A program made the position numbers and the translations under genes. Positions 36,868-48,751 of a DNA stretch of 64,000 nt are shown here, piece by piece (the first letter of the stretch is position 1; every line of letters begins with the position of its first letter). The stretch comes from Phlebotomus papatasi (lineage: Eukaryota; Arthropoda; Insecta; Diptera; Psychodidae): the NCBI RefSeq assembly GCF_024763615.1, contig NC_077222.1, positions 67,146,001 through 67,210,000 on the forward strand, written 5' to 3'. The notes below the pieces were generated by a model. It had not been told where the DNA came from and ran no database searches. It was given only the letters and a program-made list of their open reading frames with translations.

Positions 36868-37292
36868 GCAAGGGTGCCAAATTTCGGCATAGTTGCATGC
36901 AAGCGCCAAAGTCTCAAGTTTGAAATGTAATATCTTTAATAGACATCGATTTTTTTATTCCTTTTACTTTAAGAGTGTTGCTTAGAACTTTGAAGACAGG
37001 TTAACGTCTTTATTTACTTTAAAATCGTTCTCAATACATTTAAAAAATGTATAAAAATGTAGACATAGCTCTTGTGCCTTATTTCGGCCACCTTCATTCT
37101 CATAGTTCTTGCCCTTCGGGAATTCTTACCATGTCTTTTTCACGTCATCTCGTTTGTCAAAGCTGCATTTTTGTCATTATTTTGCATTGTATAATCTCTA
37201 GAGTATGTAAAAAATAAAAAATCATGGAAATTCGAGGAACAAAAAAGGTGGCCGGAATTGCAAGCTGGCCGGAATTTGGCACACTTACCCTA
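36868..37292. mobile_element. TAGGG-type element, second copy of the 3491-4128 family (reverse)
   Basis: The left end is degenerate (AGCAAGGGTGCCAAATTTCGG) and the right end intact (GGCACACTTACCCTA). In reverse it matches 3491-4128 along its length, but without the pogo-like insertion. The site reads straight through with one TA. Confidence 0.8.
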
Positions 37293-37739
37293 TTTAAAAT
37301 AAGAAAACAAAGAAGCTAAGAAATGACTTTACTATACAAATAAAATTGATATTGATTTATAAAAATAAAATAAATGATTAAACATTTTTATTTTAATCTA
37401 GTATTTCAAATTAATTATCATGCTTCAATAATGTAAATTTTTTGAGAAAAAAATGCGTTCCAAGCATCCCCTTTTGCGTCCCATACTGCCCCAAATCTGG
37501 GAGGTTTGGGACAAAGCGTCAAGTTAAAAGTTTTATCTTCTCCCAGAAAATGCAGTTGTTTTCCAAGTTCTATCGAGTACTTTTTATAAAGTCAACACCC
37601 ATAAGTATCCTACATAAAATTGTAATACATTATCATGATTTTTCGGAATACTATCTCAAAGTCAAAACATGAAAAACTGTCCCAAACTTCCCGGTCTCTC
37701 CTACTATTGAAATATTATTATTATTTAGTCATTTTGATG

Positions 37740-37941
37740 TAGGAAAAAGTGGGGCACTTATGAAAGTGGGACACCTTTGAAATTGAGATTTTTATCCTAT
37801 GTTTAAGTGGAATTGAGCCATATCATAATGTAATTTAGCTTCTCAATTTGTTTGTGCAGTTAAATTAAATAACGATAATGCTCAATTTTATTTAAAAATA
37901 GGTGAAAAATCCCAATTTCAAAGGTGCCCCACCTCCCCCTA
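37740..37941. mobile_element. TAGGG-type MITE (GGGGCACC family), copy 3
   Basis: 202 bp. Left end TAGGAAAAAGTGGGGCACTT; right end complement closing CCCCCTA. The core AATTGAGCCATATCATAA matches the copy at 11732-11916. Confidence 0.85.
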
Positions 37942-40099
37942 TCGGGCTTTTATTGCCATGTTGTACATTGTTCAGTTTACGATTTTTTATTCGATTTACA
38001 ATGTAAGGTAAAATGCCCTCACTCGACCGGATTTCTCGACTCAGAGCTCACACTGCTCAAGAGCTAGACGCCAAAAATTCTCTTTCCAATTGCACCACGG
38101 ATCTCCTATATTATTGAAAAATATAAGTGAAGTTCAACTTTTGTATAATGATCCTTGCGAAAGTATTCCAAGTCGTACTTTATTATTCTCAGTGTAAAAT
38201 TCATAGAAGAATTATTACTCTGGGTCACGTCAGTTCCATGCAGAACTTCGGTGCATTCGCGAAAAATAGCACTGACCACATAAGTTGACTTTCTACATAG
38301 AAATCACAAGGGAATTTCTCGAGCATTAGCGAATATTGTGACAGTGCGATGAGTGATAGATTAATATTGAAAAGCTCGTCCCGCGCTACCAGAAGCTTTA
38401 CATAATATCCTGTGTGATATACAATGTCTCTCCTCATCATATATAAATATGATTTATGGGGTATAAATTGACGTTTTGCTCATTGGAATTACTGAGCATT
38501 TTCTGTCGAATGGCTTTTAGCATTGCTCGAAAGCTCCCATCTACTCAAAAGCTCTTTTGGAATTCCCCATTCACTCACAGTTAAAATGATGAAAATCTGC
38601 ACAATTTTCAGCATAATATTAATATCCGCTCAACTAGGCTTCAAATTTCCACAATTTTCCATGCTCAGAATGAATTTTCCAGAAACTTCTATCGTGAGAT
38701 TTTAATTACAAACTCTCTTGATTTAATAAACATTTCCCTAAAAGAAAACGAGAATTATTAAAAGTGGAAAATTTCCTATCAGACAAAAAAACAACTTTGC
38801 AGTTTTCATGTGTGGAATTGTGTGTGAAAATATGCCTCAAATTGTTAAGAGGGTGTAATGATTCGTAAGATGAAAGGATCAGAGAATGTGCATATTCCCT
38901 GTGACAATACATAAGGGAAAGATCAATGAGGGAGTATGAGTGGTATCGGTGATAAGGAGCAAACTATAGGAGGGTAAAGAGCTCAATTGAAGCATGAATG
39001 TCGAGAGAACACTTGGATTAATTGCGGAAGTTCTTAACTTCCTGCATTTAATCACGTTGCTAAGGGAAAAGTCGTCAAAGGTGGTAAGTTTTCCGGTATA
39101 GCAAATGATGACGAAAGAAAATTGATTTGAGTGGAATGTGACCCCTTTGCAATTATCCAGGGTGATGCTGTGGAAAACACTTCTCAGTGCTCGTTTGAAG
39201 TGCAATGCACCATGAGAAAATAACTTCCCCGAAAATTCTTCCCATGGTTCATCAATTCAATTAACCTTTGCACTGTTAGAAACAGTAGAACATGTGTGAA
39301 AGTTATACACAATATATAAAAATTACTGTATAAAACTATTAGTCAATATTGTTGAGATTCCGAGGAAGGGTCGAACTTTCCAAGTCAAAATTCCATCCAA
39401 TACCTCAAAAGGCCCGAGGGTCAGATGGGCTACTTTACAGGTGGATATCCGAGGAATCCATTAGAATCTTCAGTACCGCAGTCATTCACGACTTTCTCTC
39501 TCCCGCGTCTCTTGGGGCCGCCTGTTCCTTCTGTGCATCTTATGGTTTGGGCGTATCTTCAGATAGGCCACTTTAGAAGCCGGTGGATGGGGAGGTTTCA
39601 CTACAAGATCACCCTCTGTCCAGAAGTAAAACTCCAAGTATACTGTCTCAAGCTCTTGAGTGAAATATTTCATTCACACTAGTTATCAATGTATATGTGT
39701 TGCTTGCAAGAATTATAAGCCTTAAGGCGATAATGCCCTAGATACACTAGAGTTTAGCCGGGAAATGGCTTAACGTTATGGATTTTTATTATTATATATA
39801 ATATGGACAATATTTTGAATAAAAAAATATTTTCAAATTTTCTTTAATAAAAAATTTAAATTTTCACGAAAAAACAGCGAGAACTTTTTTGTACACCCAT
39901 TTGAATGAGTTCAACTATCGATTGGGTTAACAATTGTCAAATGAACTATATGCTCTATACAATTTTCTAAAACATTTTCATTATATAATGTATTTAATTT
40001 TGAATGCAATGATATAAATTAGTGACAAATAATTCATAATTTATGTGTCTAATATGCGGTTTTAGAGAACAAAAATTAGGGTTAAAGAGTAAAAACGGT
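37942..40099. other. non-coding; tRNA-like fragment and a GC-richer island
   Basis: A minus-strand tRNA-like head related to SINE C lies at 38040-38107 (GATCCGTGGTGCAATTGG). The patch 39360-39670 is clearly less AT-rich and open in both + frames and on minus, which suggests a fragment of former coding sequence. I cannot identify it. Other frames here look spurious. Confidence 0.4.
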
Positions 40100-40508
40100 T
40101 TGATATGAGCTTTAGCCCAATTCTCGAATATCTCGGAATTCTAAATTACAACCATTTTTAATGATTTTTCGAAACCTAGTGTACCATTTACATTTACCCT
40201 TAATATCTAATCCTAAATCAAAATGTTTACAAAAATCTCGACTGATCAGAAATTAGAGAAGTCTAGCCATAAGGCTAACATAAGGCCATATGAATTGATT
40301 CTGGATAATTCTCGAGAACATTTATTTTTCCCGATATATGTGATCTTCAGGATTATGTAAAAGAAATTTATGTTAACAACCTCTAATGAACTCCTCTCTA
40401 ACCCCTTATATCTTAAACTCTAATGTATGAAAATTTCGATTGATTTCTTTACCGCTAAATTCTAAGGGCTAAATATTCTCGAAGATCAGCTTAGTTTATT
40501 TGGGGCTT
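40100..40508. repeat. adjacent dispersed repeats A and B
   Basis: Repeat A (40100-40290) matches 5925-6125 and 41284-41482 (GCCCAATTCTCGAA start, ATTAGAGAAGTCTAGCC end). Repeat B (40290-40508) matches 41637-41832 and 63383-63583, with ends around ATTCTCGAGAACATT and AATATTCTCGAAGATCAG. A and B also occur near each other at 41.3-41.8 kb. Confidence 0.65.
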
Positions 40509-41106
40509 CCTAAAATATTTCAATTTTATATCTTTGTCGGAAAAGGTACACTCTTGTCAATTCAAATGGAACTTTCTTTCTTTCTTTAAAGTGTCTTTAA
40601 TTCAAATTTTCATAAGCTACAATTTTCCAAATATTGTATTTTATTATTATGGTTACATTTTCGTTCATATGGTTTAAGTGGCTCTTACATTTTTTTTAGT
40701 TTTGCTCTTTTTTATAATTTTATTTGATCTTCTTCTTAATTTAAAGGTTTATAGATATAAGTTTTTAAAATGGGCATTAAAATGACTATTAATCAATTAA
40801 TTTCTTTTCTTAATTAACGGTTGTCACATCCTGGCCTTGTCTCTTGATTCAGTGGATATTTCCCATAACTTTAAATTAATTCTAATATGTTTGTAAAAAT
40901 CTTTGTTGATTTCTATAGCTTATACAACCTCTGTGAAGGATTTTTCCATCGTTTTGCTCTGGAGGTTGGTCAAGAGCACTAAGACGGCGATGGCCGCAAG
41001 GGGTGGGGGTAGAGAATTGTCTGAATACAGATGAATAATAAATACAAATATAAAATACAAAATATCTCTTTATATTTTTATTGAGAGCAGATTTAGAATG
41101 TTTTAT

Positions 41107-41256
41107 AAGCCGTACTCACTATGGCGCTGTTATCTTGTAATATCGTTATCTCGTTATCTCGTTATGTTCTCGTAATGTATTTTATAAATGAAAAATTATA
41201 ACAAGATAACAGATTACGGAGATTACGAGATAACAACGCCATAGTGAGTACGGCTA
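41107..41256. mobile_element. about 150-bp palindromic MITE, AGCCGTACTCACTATGGCG ends
   Basis: The ends match as perfect complements for 19 bp, and pairing continues with TTATCT/AGATAA. Flanks are TATA-like, and a TA duplication is possible. No second copy in the window. Confidence 0.85.
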
Positions 41257-41283
41257 TAATTTTTTTTTAATATAATAAAGCGG

Positions 41284-41832
41284 TCTTCAGACTAGAGGTT
41301 TAGCCAGGTTCCCGAAAGTCTCAAAATCTATAATAGCGAGCAATTTCATTACTTTTTGAGAACATAGTAGGATATTTATGTTTAGAAATCCGATCTTAAG
41401 TTAATTTTCTTCTAAAAAATCGTGATTGATAAGAAGTTAGAGCAGTTAAGCCATATAGCTAAGTATTAGGTCTGGAACCCGTATAAAGACAATTTCTGAG
41501 TAAACAGAATTTCTTTTAGGTTTTGTTATTTTAAGGTTATTTTACACACCTTAACTTCTTGTCAAATTGAGACAATTATTGTTATTTTAAAATAATTTTA
41601 TTGTATACTCTGATTATTAAAAAGCTTTCAATATGTGAAGCTTCAAATAGACTCAGGATGATCTTCGAGAATATTTGACAATAATGATGAATCGGATAAA
41701 AGAAATTTATGTAAAAGACTTCTAAACCATGATCCTAAGCCCCCAGTGTGTATTATTTTGGGCTGATTATTTACAGTGAAATTTTATGGGTTAAATATTT
41801 TTGAGGATTAGTTTGAGTCTATTTAGGGCTTA
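41284..41832. repeat. dispersed repeats A (41284-41482) and B (41637-41832)
   Basis: A starts near AGAGGTTTAGCCAGGTT and ends ATTAGAGCAGTTAAGCC. B has inverted ends, CTTCAAATAGACTCAGG against GAGTCTATTTAGGGCTT. The order A then B is the same as at 40100-40508, so they may be parts of one element. Confidence 0.7.
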
Positions 41833-43624
41833 AATTTTATACGTGTTATACCTTGTAAAAACGAGAAAACACTAATTTATTTTGGTGTGGTATTTATATG
41901 GAAAACCAAGCTCACATGAAATGAGATTCTTCTTGTGTAACTTTCCCCATATTATTTATTGATCATCACCGAGACAAAAGACATGAGAGACAATCGAGTT
42001 GAATACTCTGGTGAATTCTATGCAAATGACGTCAACTTGCATGTAATCTAGTGCAAAAGTTTTTCCATTAAGACACTCTCTATGAACGATTTCATCGCGC
42101 GGAGGTGATGAGAAAAAGACCCCGTTCGACCCCAAAAACTTTTCCTAACACGCGCGAAAGTTGATGCGGAAAAGTGTCACTATCACCCCTATCACCAATG
42201 TCCTCAGAGGGTGCTTTCCGACTAGTTAAGTTCTGCAAGATTTCAGCAGTCGAAATGGCTGCTGGAGATGAAACAGCTCTTCAAGGCTAGAGAGCCTGGA
42301 GGAAATGGGAATTTTCACCCCTTCAAATGCAATATCCTGGTGGTCTTGTGCTCTGGTGTTTTTTTTTCGGTTTCATGACCGGATGCAGACAGGAAGATGA
42401 TTTTTATGACAGAAATCCATTTGCACCATCAAAAGGAGAGTTAATTTGAAGGCAAAGGAAAGTCATCAGAGCTAGAGATTTAAATTAAATCCTCGCACCC
42501 TTTTTCTCTGTTTCTTTTTCTTCTCTAAATAGAATATCTCGTTTATGAACAGTGCAGTAAATATTTTTCCATCTTTTCAGACCAATGCAAATTCGTTTCG
42601 TAATTTAGCACAATATAAACAATTGAATGCATGGAGGAAGTATGTCATAATCCTAAATTGAAAATTCTTCGATGTATTTTTCTCCTGAAAGCCATTCCAT
42701 AATCGATTTGGATGATGGACTGAGGTATAACGGGCTGAAAGGTGGGCCTGGAAATAAAAATACATACATTTCTAGCGAAAACAAAAATATTAAAAGAAGA
42801 GCAAATAATATTTGTTTCCGCTGAATAATTCATAGAAAATGGGAAAGGATACAACTTTATACAATGTTTGGGAGCTTGAGGAAGAGCATCTGTATCGAGT
42901 GGTAGGAAAATATATAAATTGTCTTATAGCCAGGGTAATCTTTTATGCATAGAGTCCTGAGGAGTTCCGAAACATAACCACCCCACTATGAATTTCTATG
43001 TTTGTTTCCAGTAGCATAACCAAGCCGATTGAAATTTTATTTGAATCATAAAATCGCCTTCTACCGACCATCCAAAAATAAATGCCATACAGTTTATAGA
43101 CTGTGATTTTTTCATAATCACAGCTAATGTAATGAAGCTATTTAGTCAATCACTTTTGATATTGCCCATCTTTATTTACTAAGTATAAGTTTTGAATACT
43201 TCTGAATATAGAAATTATCAATCCGTTGAGTCGACTGTAGATACGATGCTATACAATCCAACTCAAAAATGTGATATTTTGACATTTATGACACTCATTT
43301 ATGACATTAATTCCGACATTTTTGATCCAAGTTTGGAGGTTTCATAGAAATAGAGGATTTGTATTGGTGGATTCGATCGTCAACTGGGAAAACAAATGTC
43401 GAATCGTCCGCTCGTCAGTAGGCTTTTCTCTTGTACAAAAATTTGTTTAGATTTAGAAATCATTTTTAAATCAAATTTTCTATGTTTATTTTGTCCTCAA
43501 CTTTTTTTTAAATTTAAATGCTCATATAGTTAAAAGAATATCTAATTGTAATAATAATTAGAATATTACTAATACATAAATAAGTATTCTAAATAAAAAT
43601 ACTAAATAGAGTAAAAATTAAATT
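41833..43624. other. about 1.8 kb non-coding DNA
   Basis: 42000-42480 is less AT-rich and looks single-copy. No frame there shows family or splice support. Confidence 0.4.
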
Positions 43625-43735
43625 GTTGGTTGGGAATCACTTGTTTTGATTGTTGATCTCTGTGCACAATCACAAAATTTCTTGGGATTACGTACCAAGC
43701 GAGCAGAAGTCTGTTCAACCCCTTTCAGAATAAAT
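43625..43735 (+). repeat. 3' part of SINE family B, truncated
   Basis: Matches the tail portion seen at 44307-44405 (GGAATCACTTGTT, TCTCTGTGCACAA, TTCTTGGGATTACGTACC). The tRNA head is missing. Confidence 0.65.
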
Positions 43736-43873
43736 TAATTCTCCATGGAAAACATGGGCTGCTGGTTCAATTGTACGCATGATACGTTTCTCAAGGTTCG
43801 TAGTGAGTCGAAAACGAGTTGAAGTGCACATGGCAATTGGTTGAGATCAGTGGCAAAGACAATCTGAGCCAGT

Positions 43874-44405
43874 GCTTCCAGCTCAGTTGGTTGAGCATTT
43901 GCCTAGATAGCGAAAAGATCCAGTTCAAGCCTGGGTGGAGGCAGGATTTTTTTCCTGTCTCTATTTGGGTTAAATTGTGGGTTAGGAATCACTTGTTCTG
44001 ATTGTCGCTCTCTGTGCAGAAACACAAAAGGAACTCAAAGGGCAAAGTGCTAGAGCACTTGCTCTATGATGCAAGTGTCCCGAATTCGAATCCCTTTAGG
44101 TCACCAGGAATTTTTCTGGCGTTAAAGGGGTTCGTATTTTGAATTGCATCCAGTGAGATTCACTGCACTTGATTCCATGGGGCATGGGACTGACAACCCC
44201 ATCCCTGTATAAGAAAAAATAATAGTGGATGTCCTGAACTCCCCTTGTGGGAGGGCCTAGTTCCTCTATGGAACGTTGGGCCACCATTATTGTTATTACT
44301 ATTTTCACTTGTTCTTATTGTCGCTCTCTGTGCACAAACACAAAATTTCTTGGGATTACGTATCAAGCGAACACAAGTCTGTTCAACCGGTTCAACCACT
44401 TTCAC
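43874..44405 (+). mobile_element. tRNA-headed SINE family B, split by a family A copy
   Basis: The head has acceptor arms GCTTCCA (43874-43880) and TGGAGGC (43936-43942), a D-arm GCTCAGTTGGTTGAGC, an anticodon-like arm TTTGC-CTAGATA-GCGAA and a T-arm TCCAG-TTCAAGC-CTGGG. The usual two bases between acceptor and D-arm are missing, so it is a tRNA relic, not a gene. The tail continues to 44029, is interrupted by 44035-44300, and resumes at 44307 with about 39 bases repeated. Confidence 0.75.
44035..44300 (+). mobile_element. tRNA-headed SINE family A, copy 2
   Basis: Full copy in + orientation: A-box around GTGCTAGAGCA, B-box AATTCGAATCC, body GGTCACCAGGAAT and CATGGGACTGACAAC, and tail ending in ATT repeats near 44286-44300. 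Nested in SINE B. Confidence 0.88.
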
Positions 44406-47034
44406 AATTATACTAAATAATGTTTTCAGGCTTATATATTGAACTAAATATTGAGCATATTTCCCAGCATGCCAATGTGTAGTGCTTTTCCCTTATCTCA
44501 ACGAATTGATTTTTGAGAATTTTAATCAGACCTTTAGAACCGGCAAGGAACATTCTAGAACCCACGAGAAACATAGAAGTAACTCATATATTATCTAAGT
44601 GATTCGAGCTTTTGGAGCTCGTGGTTTCCCAAAAAGAAATCTTTAAGTTTCCAAATATTCTCTTATGAATTCCTTATATTCTCTATCTATGTACTCTATT
44701 GCTTTCTAAGAATCTCCAGTAAGTTCTTATGGATTTTGAAGAGTTCATGTGGTTTTCGCAATGGATTTACAGAAGTTTTAGATAATGGTACTCAGATTTC
44801 TAGCTAACAACAAGTTCCTCCCAATGAATTGCCCCTTGTTGATTCTCTTGTTCATTCAATTTGGTTTATAACCCGGAGATTCGGTTAAAGAATCACAAAT
44901 CCCATAAGCTAAACGGAGCTCATAACTATCGTTTTTTTTCTTATTCTATTCCCCAGTAAAAGTGCCAAAGAGAACCCACCCCGAAAGACAATTTATTTGG
45001 CGAAACCATAGCTGAGTTTTCCCTGTCCTCCCCTGAGACCATAGATCTCTTTTCTCCCCCAGAGGAACTTCTATCAGCTTCGGTTGGTCCAACAAAAAAA
45101 ATCCATTAGAGAAATTTTGCAATTTTCCCGCCAAATAAGAGAAAATACTCTTCCAAATTATTCTACTGTAATAAACTTTTTTGTCATCCAGCTCAAATGA
45201 AATGTGATTGATCCGTATCTCTGTGGCAGTCCCCGAGTGTTGATTCAACCACCCACACCCAGTAAATTTCATAGGGAAGAGGGGTGTGACGAAAAAATCA
45301 ACAGTGGGCGTGCGTGTGTACATAATAAAAGTCATAAATATTTTCAATTGGAATTGTGAAAATCTGAAATGTGAGCACAAGCCTGAAAATAAACAACCAA
45401 ATTATTCACCCCATGATGGTGATAAATCGCCAATGGCACTTCTTGGTCTCCCTATCATCTCACACAATACCCCAACCACTCCCGCGCAAAAAAAAAACAG
45501 TCTCGCAGACACTACTCCCCAAAATCGTATAAATAAAATATAAAATCAACCCCCTAATCGCACGAAGAGGAAACAAATTCCAATTTATGTATCTTTAAAT
45601 GTATACTTTTTAAAAAATGATGCACATAATATAAAATCATCCCAATACCCATATATCCTGACATAATGTCCTAGACAATGCCACACCCTTCCGTAGCTGA
45701 ATTGAACCCCATTTGTACCAATATTTCTTCGCCAAAGTGGCTTCGAGGGATGGATTCTCAATAGGGGAATGGGAAATCTAATAATAATTTGAACAAGTTT
45801 GGGAGCATAAATGCATTTTTATGAATAGAAAAACAGATCTCTCTATCCCAGAGGGATTTCCCTCCCATCAATGCCATTCTGAGTCCTTCGAACTGAATTA
45901 ACCATCCCAGCTGACCATGAGAATTGTCAGAGATATCTTGAAATTTCCGTATTAGAACAGACGATTTTAATAGCATGAAGATATCATCTTGGCTCTTATC
46001 ATTGTCTTAAATCAACATTTGGGAATTCTGTAGATTAAAAGTTCTGGACGCGGATTTTACATTAAAAAGATACGTATCTTACAGTCAGGAAAGGACGAAA
46101 TAGAAATGAGTTCAACAGTTGTAAAAAAAAGTGGAATAGTATTGATTCTGAAAAATTTATATCTAATTTGAAAATTATAATGCTTTATTCCTTCTAAAAA
46201 TGTATTTTCTTGGAATGAATTTCTTAAAGACAAAAATTTTAATATTCAGTAAAAAATGTTTTCGATTGGAGAATTTTGTTTTTAGTATTTCTAAATTTTG
46301 TTATACTGTGAAAATTATTCTTTTGTTATAGCAATTGTGTTTTTTTAATGTGATAATAAAACACAATTTCCACTATAAAAAAATCTAAAAAATATTATTT
46401 GATTTATCCATAAAAAATTTACATGAATAAGCCAATTTTCATATAAATAAAATTCACTGTCCACATTAAAAAAAAATTTCCCAATGAATATTTTTTGCGT
46501 AAAACAATGTTGTTTTCTACAAAAGTACAGAAACAATATAATTAAATATATGAAGATAGAAAATTTTAACATTAATTAATACAGAAAGTTGCATTTTACT
46601 GACTTTCTCAATTAAAAAACTTTATTTCTCTCTCGTAGAATATTATAACTAAAATTAAAGTATATACAATAAAAAAGCATCCCAGCAGGACAGAATGCTT
46701 GAACTCATAACTTAATTATTTGGCTTAGCGCAAAAGTAGTTTCACATTATTTTTCTGGGTGAATAAAGTTGTTTAGAAATCCAATTATTAGGTAAAATAA
46801 TCGTGCACAGGAATGCTTCTATATCACTGCGATATTTAAAGGTTTACTCATTCACAACAGATTTGATTTCAATTAAATTAATTGGACAAAAAATAAGATA
46901 TTTGTAAGGAACCTTCTTTATTACTAATCAATAATTAGTTTATAATGATTAAGTGACTTTACTGAATTAAGAGGTCAAATATTATCTGACTTTTGCAAAT
47001 GCTTTTTGAGCAAAAGAAAAACCAAGCTTCTTAG
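44406..47034. other. about 2.6 kb non-coding DNA
   Basis: The 144-codon open stretch on minus at 44946-45380 has no recognisable motif and no splice support, and the + strand overlaps it with another. I treat it as chance. The remainder is AT-rich without supported features. Confidence 0.4.
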
Positions 47035-47170
47035 TAGGGGAAAGGACTCTCCCTTCGAACGTTCATGCCTTCGAATAATGTGAATTTCTTATACTTTTCC
47101 TAAGAGACTTACACATAATTATCAAATAATTATCAATTATTGATAATGCGCTAACTAATATTAATAAAAC
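47035..47170. mobile_element. TAGGG-type MITE, 5' half only (CTTCGAACGTTCATG family)
   Basis: Starts TAGGGGAAAGGACTCTCCC and matches the left half of 29963-30175 for about 130 bases. The right half is lost. Confidence 0.75.
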
Positions 47171-47585
47171 GATTTTAGGTGGGCAAAAGTTACGCAGCTG
47201 AGTAATACAGGTCAACTTCGTAAAAAGTGCCACTACTTTTTAATTCCCCTATACAGAAAAATCCAAGAATTTCCAGGAATTTTGTAAGTTTGAATTATGA
47301 ACCTAATAAGAGATGTTTTTGACATAGTAATATAATTGATTCGGTTTATGTAACATGCAGTAAAAAATCTTGAACCTTGAACTTCATTTTTCGTACGAAG
47401 CTGCACAACCTTTCCAGATTTAAACCAAAGCAACATCACAATATTCATTCCCGCCTGATTTAAGCTTCTCTTAGTGTTTCTGAATAAAGATTATAAAATT
47501 AACTTTCGGGGGCATTAAACGGGTCTCAGTAAAGTATTTTCAAGCGTTTGAATTCCATTGAAAAAATCAAAATGAAGGAAATTCG

Positions 47586-47790
47586 GTGCCGCATGAGTTA
47601 ACGAAAAAACAGGCAAAAAATCAAAACTCTCTTTTCGAAATTTTGTCTTTGCGGTATGAAAGAAGGATTTTTCAGTATCGAAGTAGTACAGGCGATAAGA
47701 AATGGCTATTGTTCGAGTATTCTAAACTTCAAACGTTGTTGCTTTCACCAAATGAAGGGCAATAATCTGTAAAACGGCTCCAAGAAGAAT
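47586..47790 (+). pseudogene. decayed mariner transposase fragment
   Basis: The reading from 47586 begins VPHELT, followed after about 25 residues by a TGDKKW motif. These correspond to the conserved WVPHEL and TGDEKW motifs around the first catalytic Asp of mariner transposases. A stop codon follows after SPNEGQ and the region upstream is frame-shifted. No TIRs or other transposase domains are seen. The Ty3-bearing inverted-repeat element begins about 90 bases downstream. Confidence 0.75.
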
Positions 47791-47932
47791 ACAATGTTCA
47801 TTACTTGAAGGAACTAATAAGGCATTATTTATAATGAGCTACAAATTTTGCATCATTACTGCTCGAAAAATGGCCATAATCACATCGAACAGACTGGGCT
47901 TTTTTACATGGTCATTGCTTTTTTACTCCTTC

Positions 47933-48232
47933 TGTGGTTTCACTCTGACCACAATTAATTATTTCTTAATAACACTCGCGATCTATAGTAATGAGGGAGG
48001 CGACTTTGCATCCTACTACCCGAGCACACAATGTCACGCTCTCTACCTCATCACTTTACACTTCTATTCCCTAGCACGGTCACCGAAGAGTGATCGGGCT
48101 CTCTCACAAAAACTACCCCTAAGTGACAAAGTGCTCGAATAGCCGGATCCGCCGGAGGAGGGCACCACTGGTACCAATTCAAATGGGATTCCTAAGAGGG
48201 GTTATTCAACGGTGCCAGAGAGTGATTCCACA
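47933..48232 (-). repeat. 3' LTR
   Basis: 300 bp. By eye identical to 53796-54095 at every position compared. On the element strand it begins TGTGGAATCACTC and ends GAAACCACA. Confidence 0.95.
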
Positions 48233-48751
48233 CTCGGCCTTTCCTGACGTCCATCAACAACTGGTTGTTAGATGGGAATAAGGGGTTTTTGTGTAGCTTT
48301 TCCCTAATGTATGCACCTAAATATTCCTTATGTCTACCTTTTATTTAAAGATAATACTACTCATCTAATTCTTCTTGTTCTTCCGGTGGGTATTATAATT
48401 AAGTCCTCTATTGAGCTCATCTAATTGGCCATGGTATGCATTCACATGATTCACGTTGACTGGAAGCCACTACCACGATCATCTTTACAATTGCGTAGTT
48501 CTTCCAGCTCAACCTTGGGATTCACATCCATAGATAGCAATCCACTGATTGTCTATCCTATAGTAATATCCATAAGTTTTGTGATCCATAATGTGCAAAA
48601 ATCCTCAAATGTGAATTAAATCCAACATCCACATTAATTTCCAAATTCAGTTATTATTTCCATAGTACAACAAAAGTAATGAAATTTTCCACATAAATCA
48701 ATACTTCATTTTCCAAAAAGATCGGTAATTCAAATTCCACACATGACTAAA
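48233..48751 (-). other. Ty3 3' untranslated region
   Basis: About 520 bases between the gag-pol stop and the 3' LTR. No envelope-like frame. The only small open frame here runs against the element. Confidence 0.7.

Larger units (their letters stand above)
32949..37702. mobile_element. large TAGGG-type composite element, 4.75 kb
   Basis: The ends are GGGAGACCGGGGAAGTTTGGG (last base of the match trimmed) on the left and its complement on the right (37679-37700), each preceded by TA. Subterminal GTCCCA/TGGGAC boxes recur on both sides (32985 and 37480). There is no transposase. The interior holds a module with CTCATATCTCCGGTT-type phrases (33770-34110, 35270-35300) and nested elements at 34145-35027, 35958-36290 and 36868-37292. 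Confidence 0.7.

Noticed and set aside
43874..43942. Functional tRNA gene
   Set aside because: All arms can be drawn, but the two bases between acceptor and D-arm are missing and the sequence continues into a repeated SINE body.
44946..45380. 144-codon open frame on minus
   Set aside because: No motif, no splice support, unremarkable composition; length is possible by chance in 64 kb scanned in six frames.
48233..48751. Envelope gene downstream of pol
   Set aside because: The interval is only about 520 bases and has no sense-strand frame with signal peptide or membrane segment.
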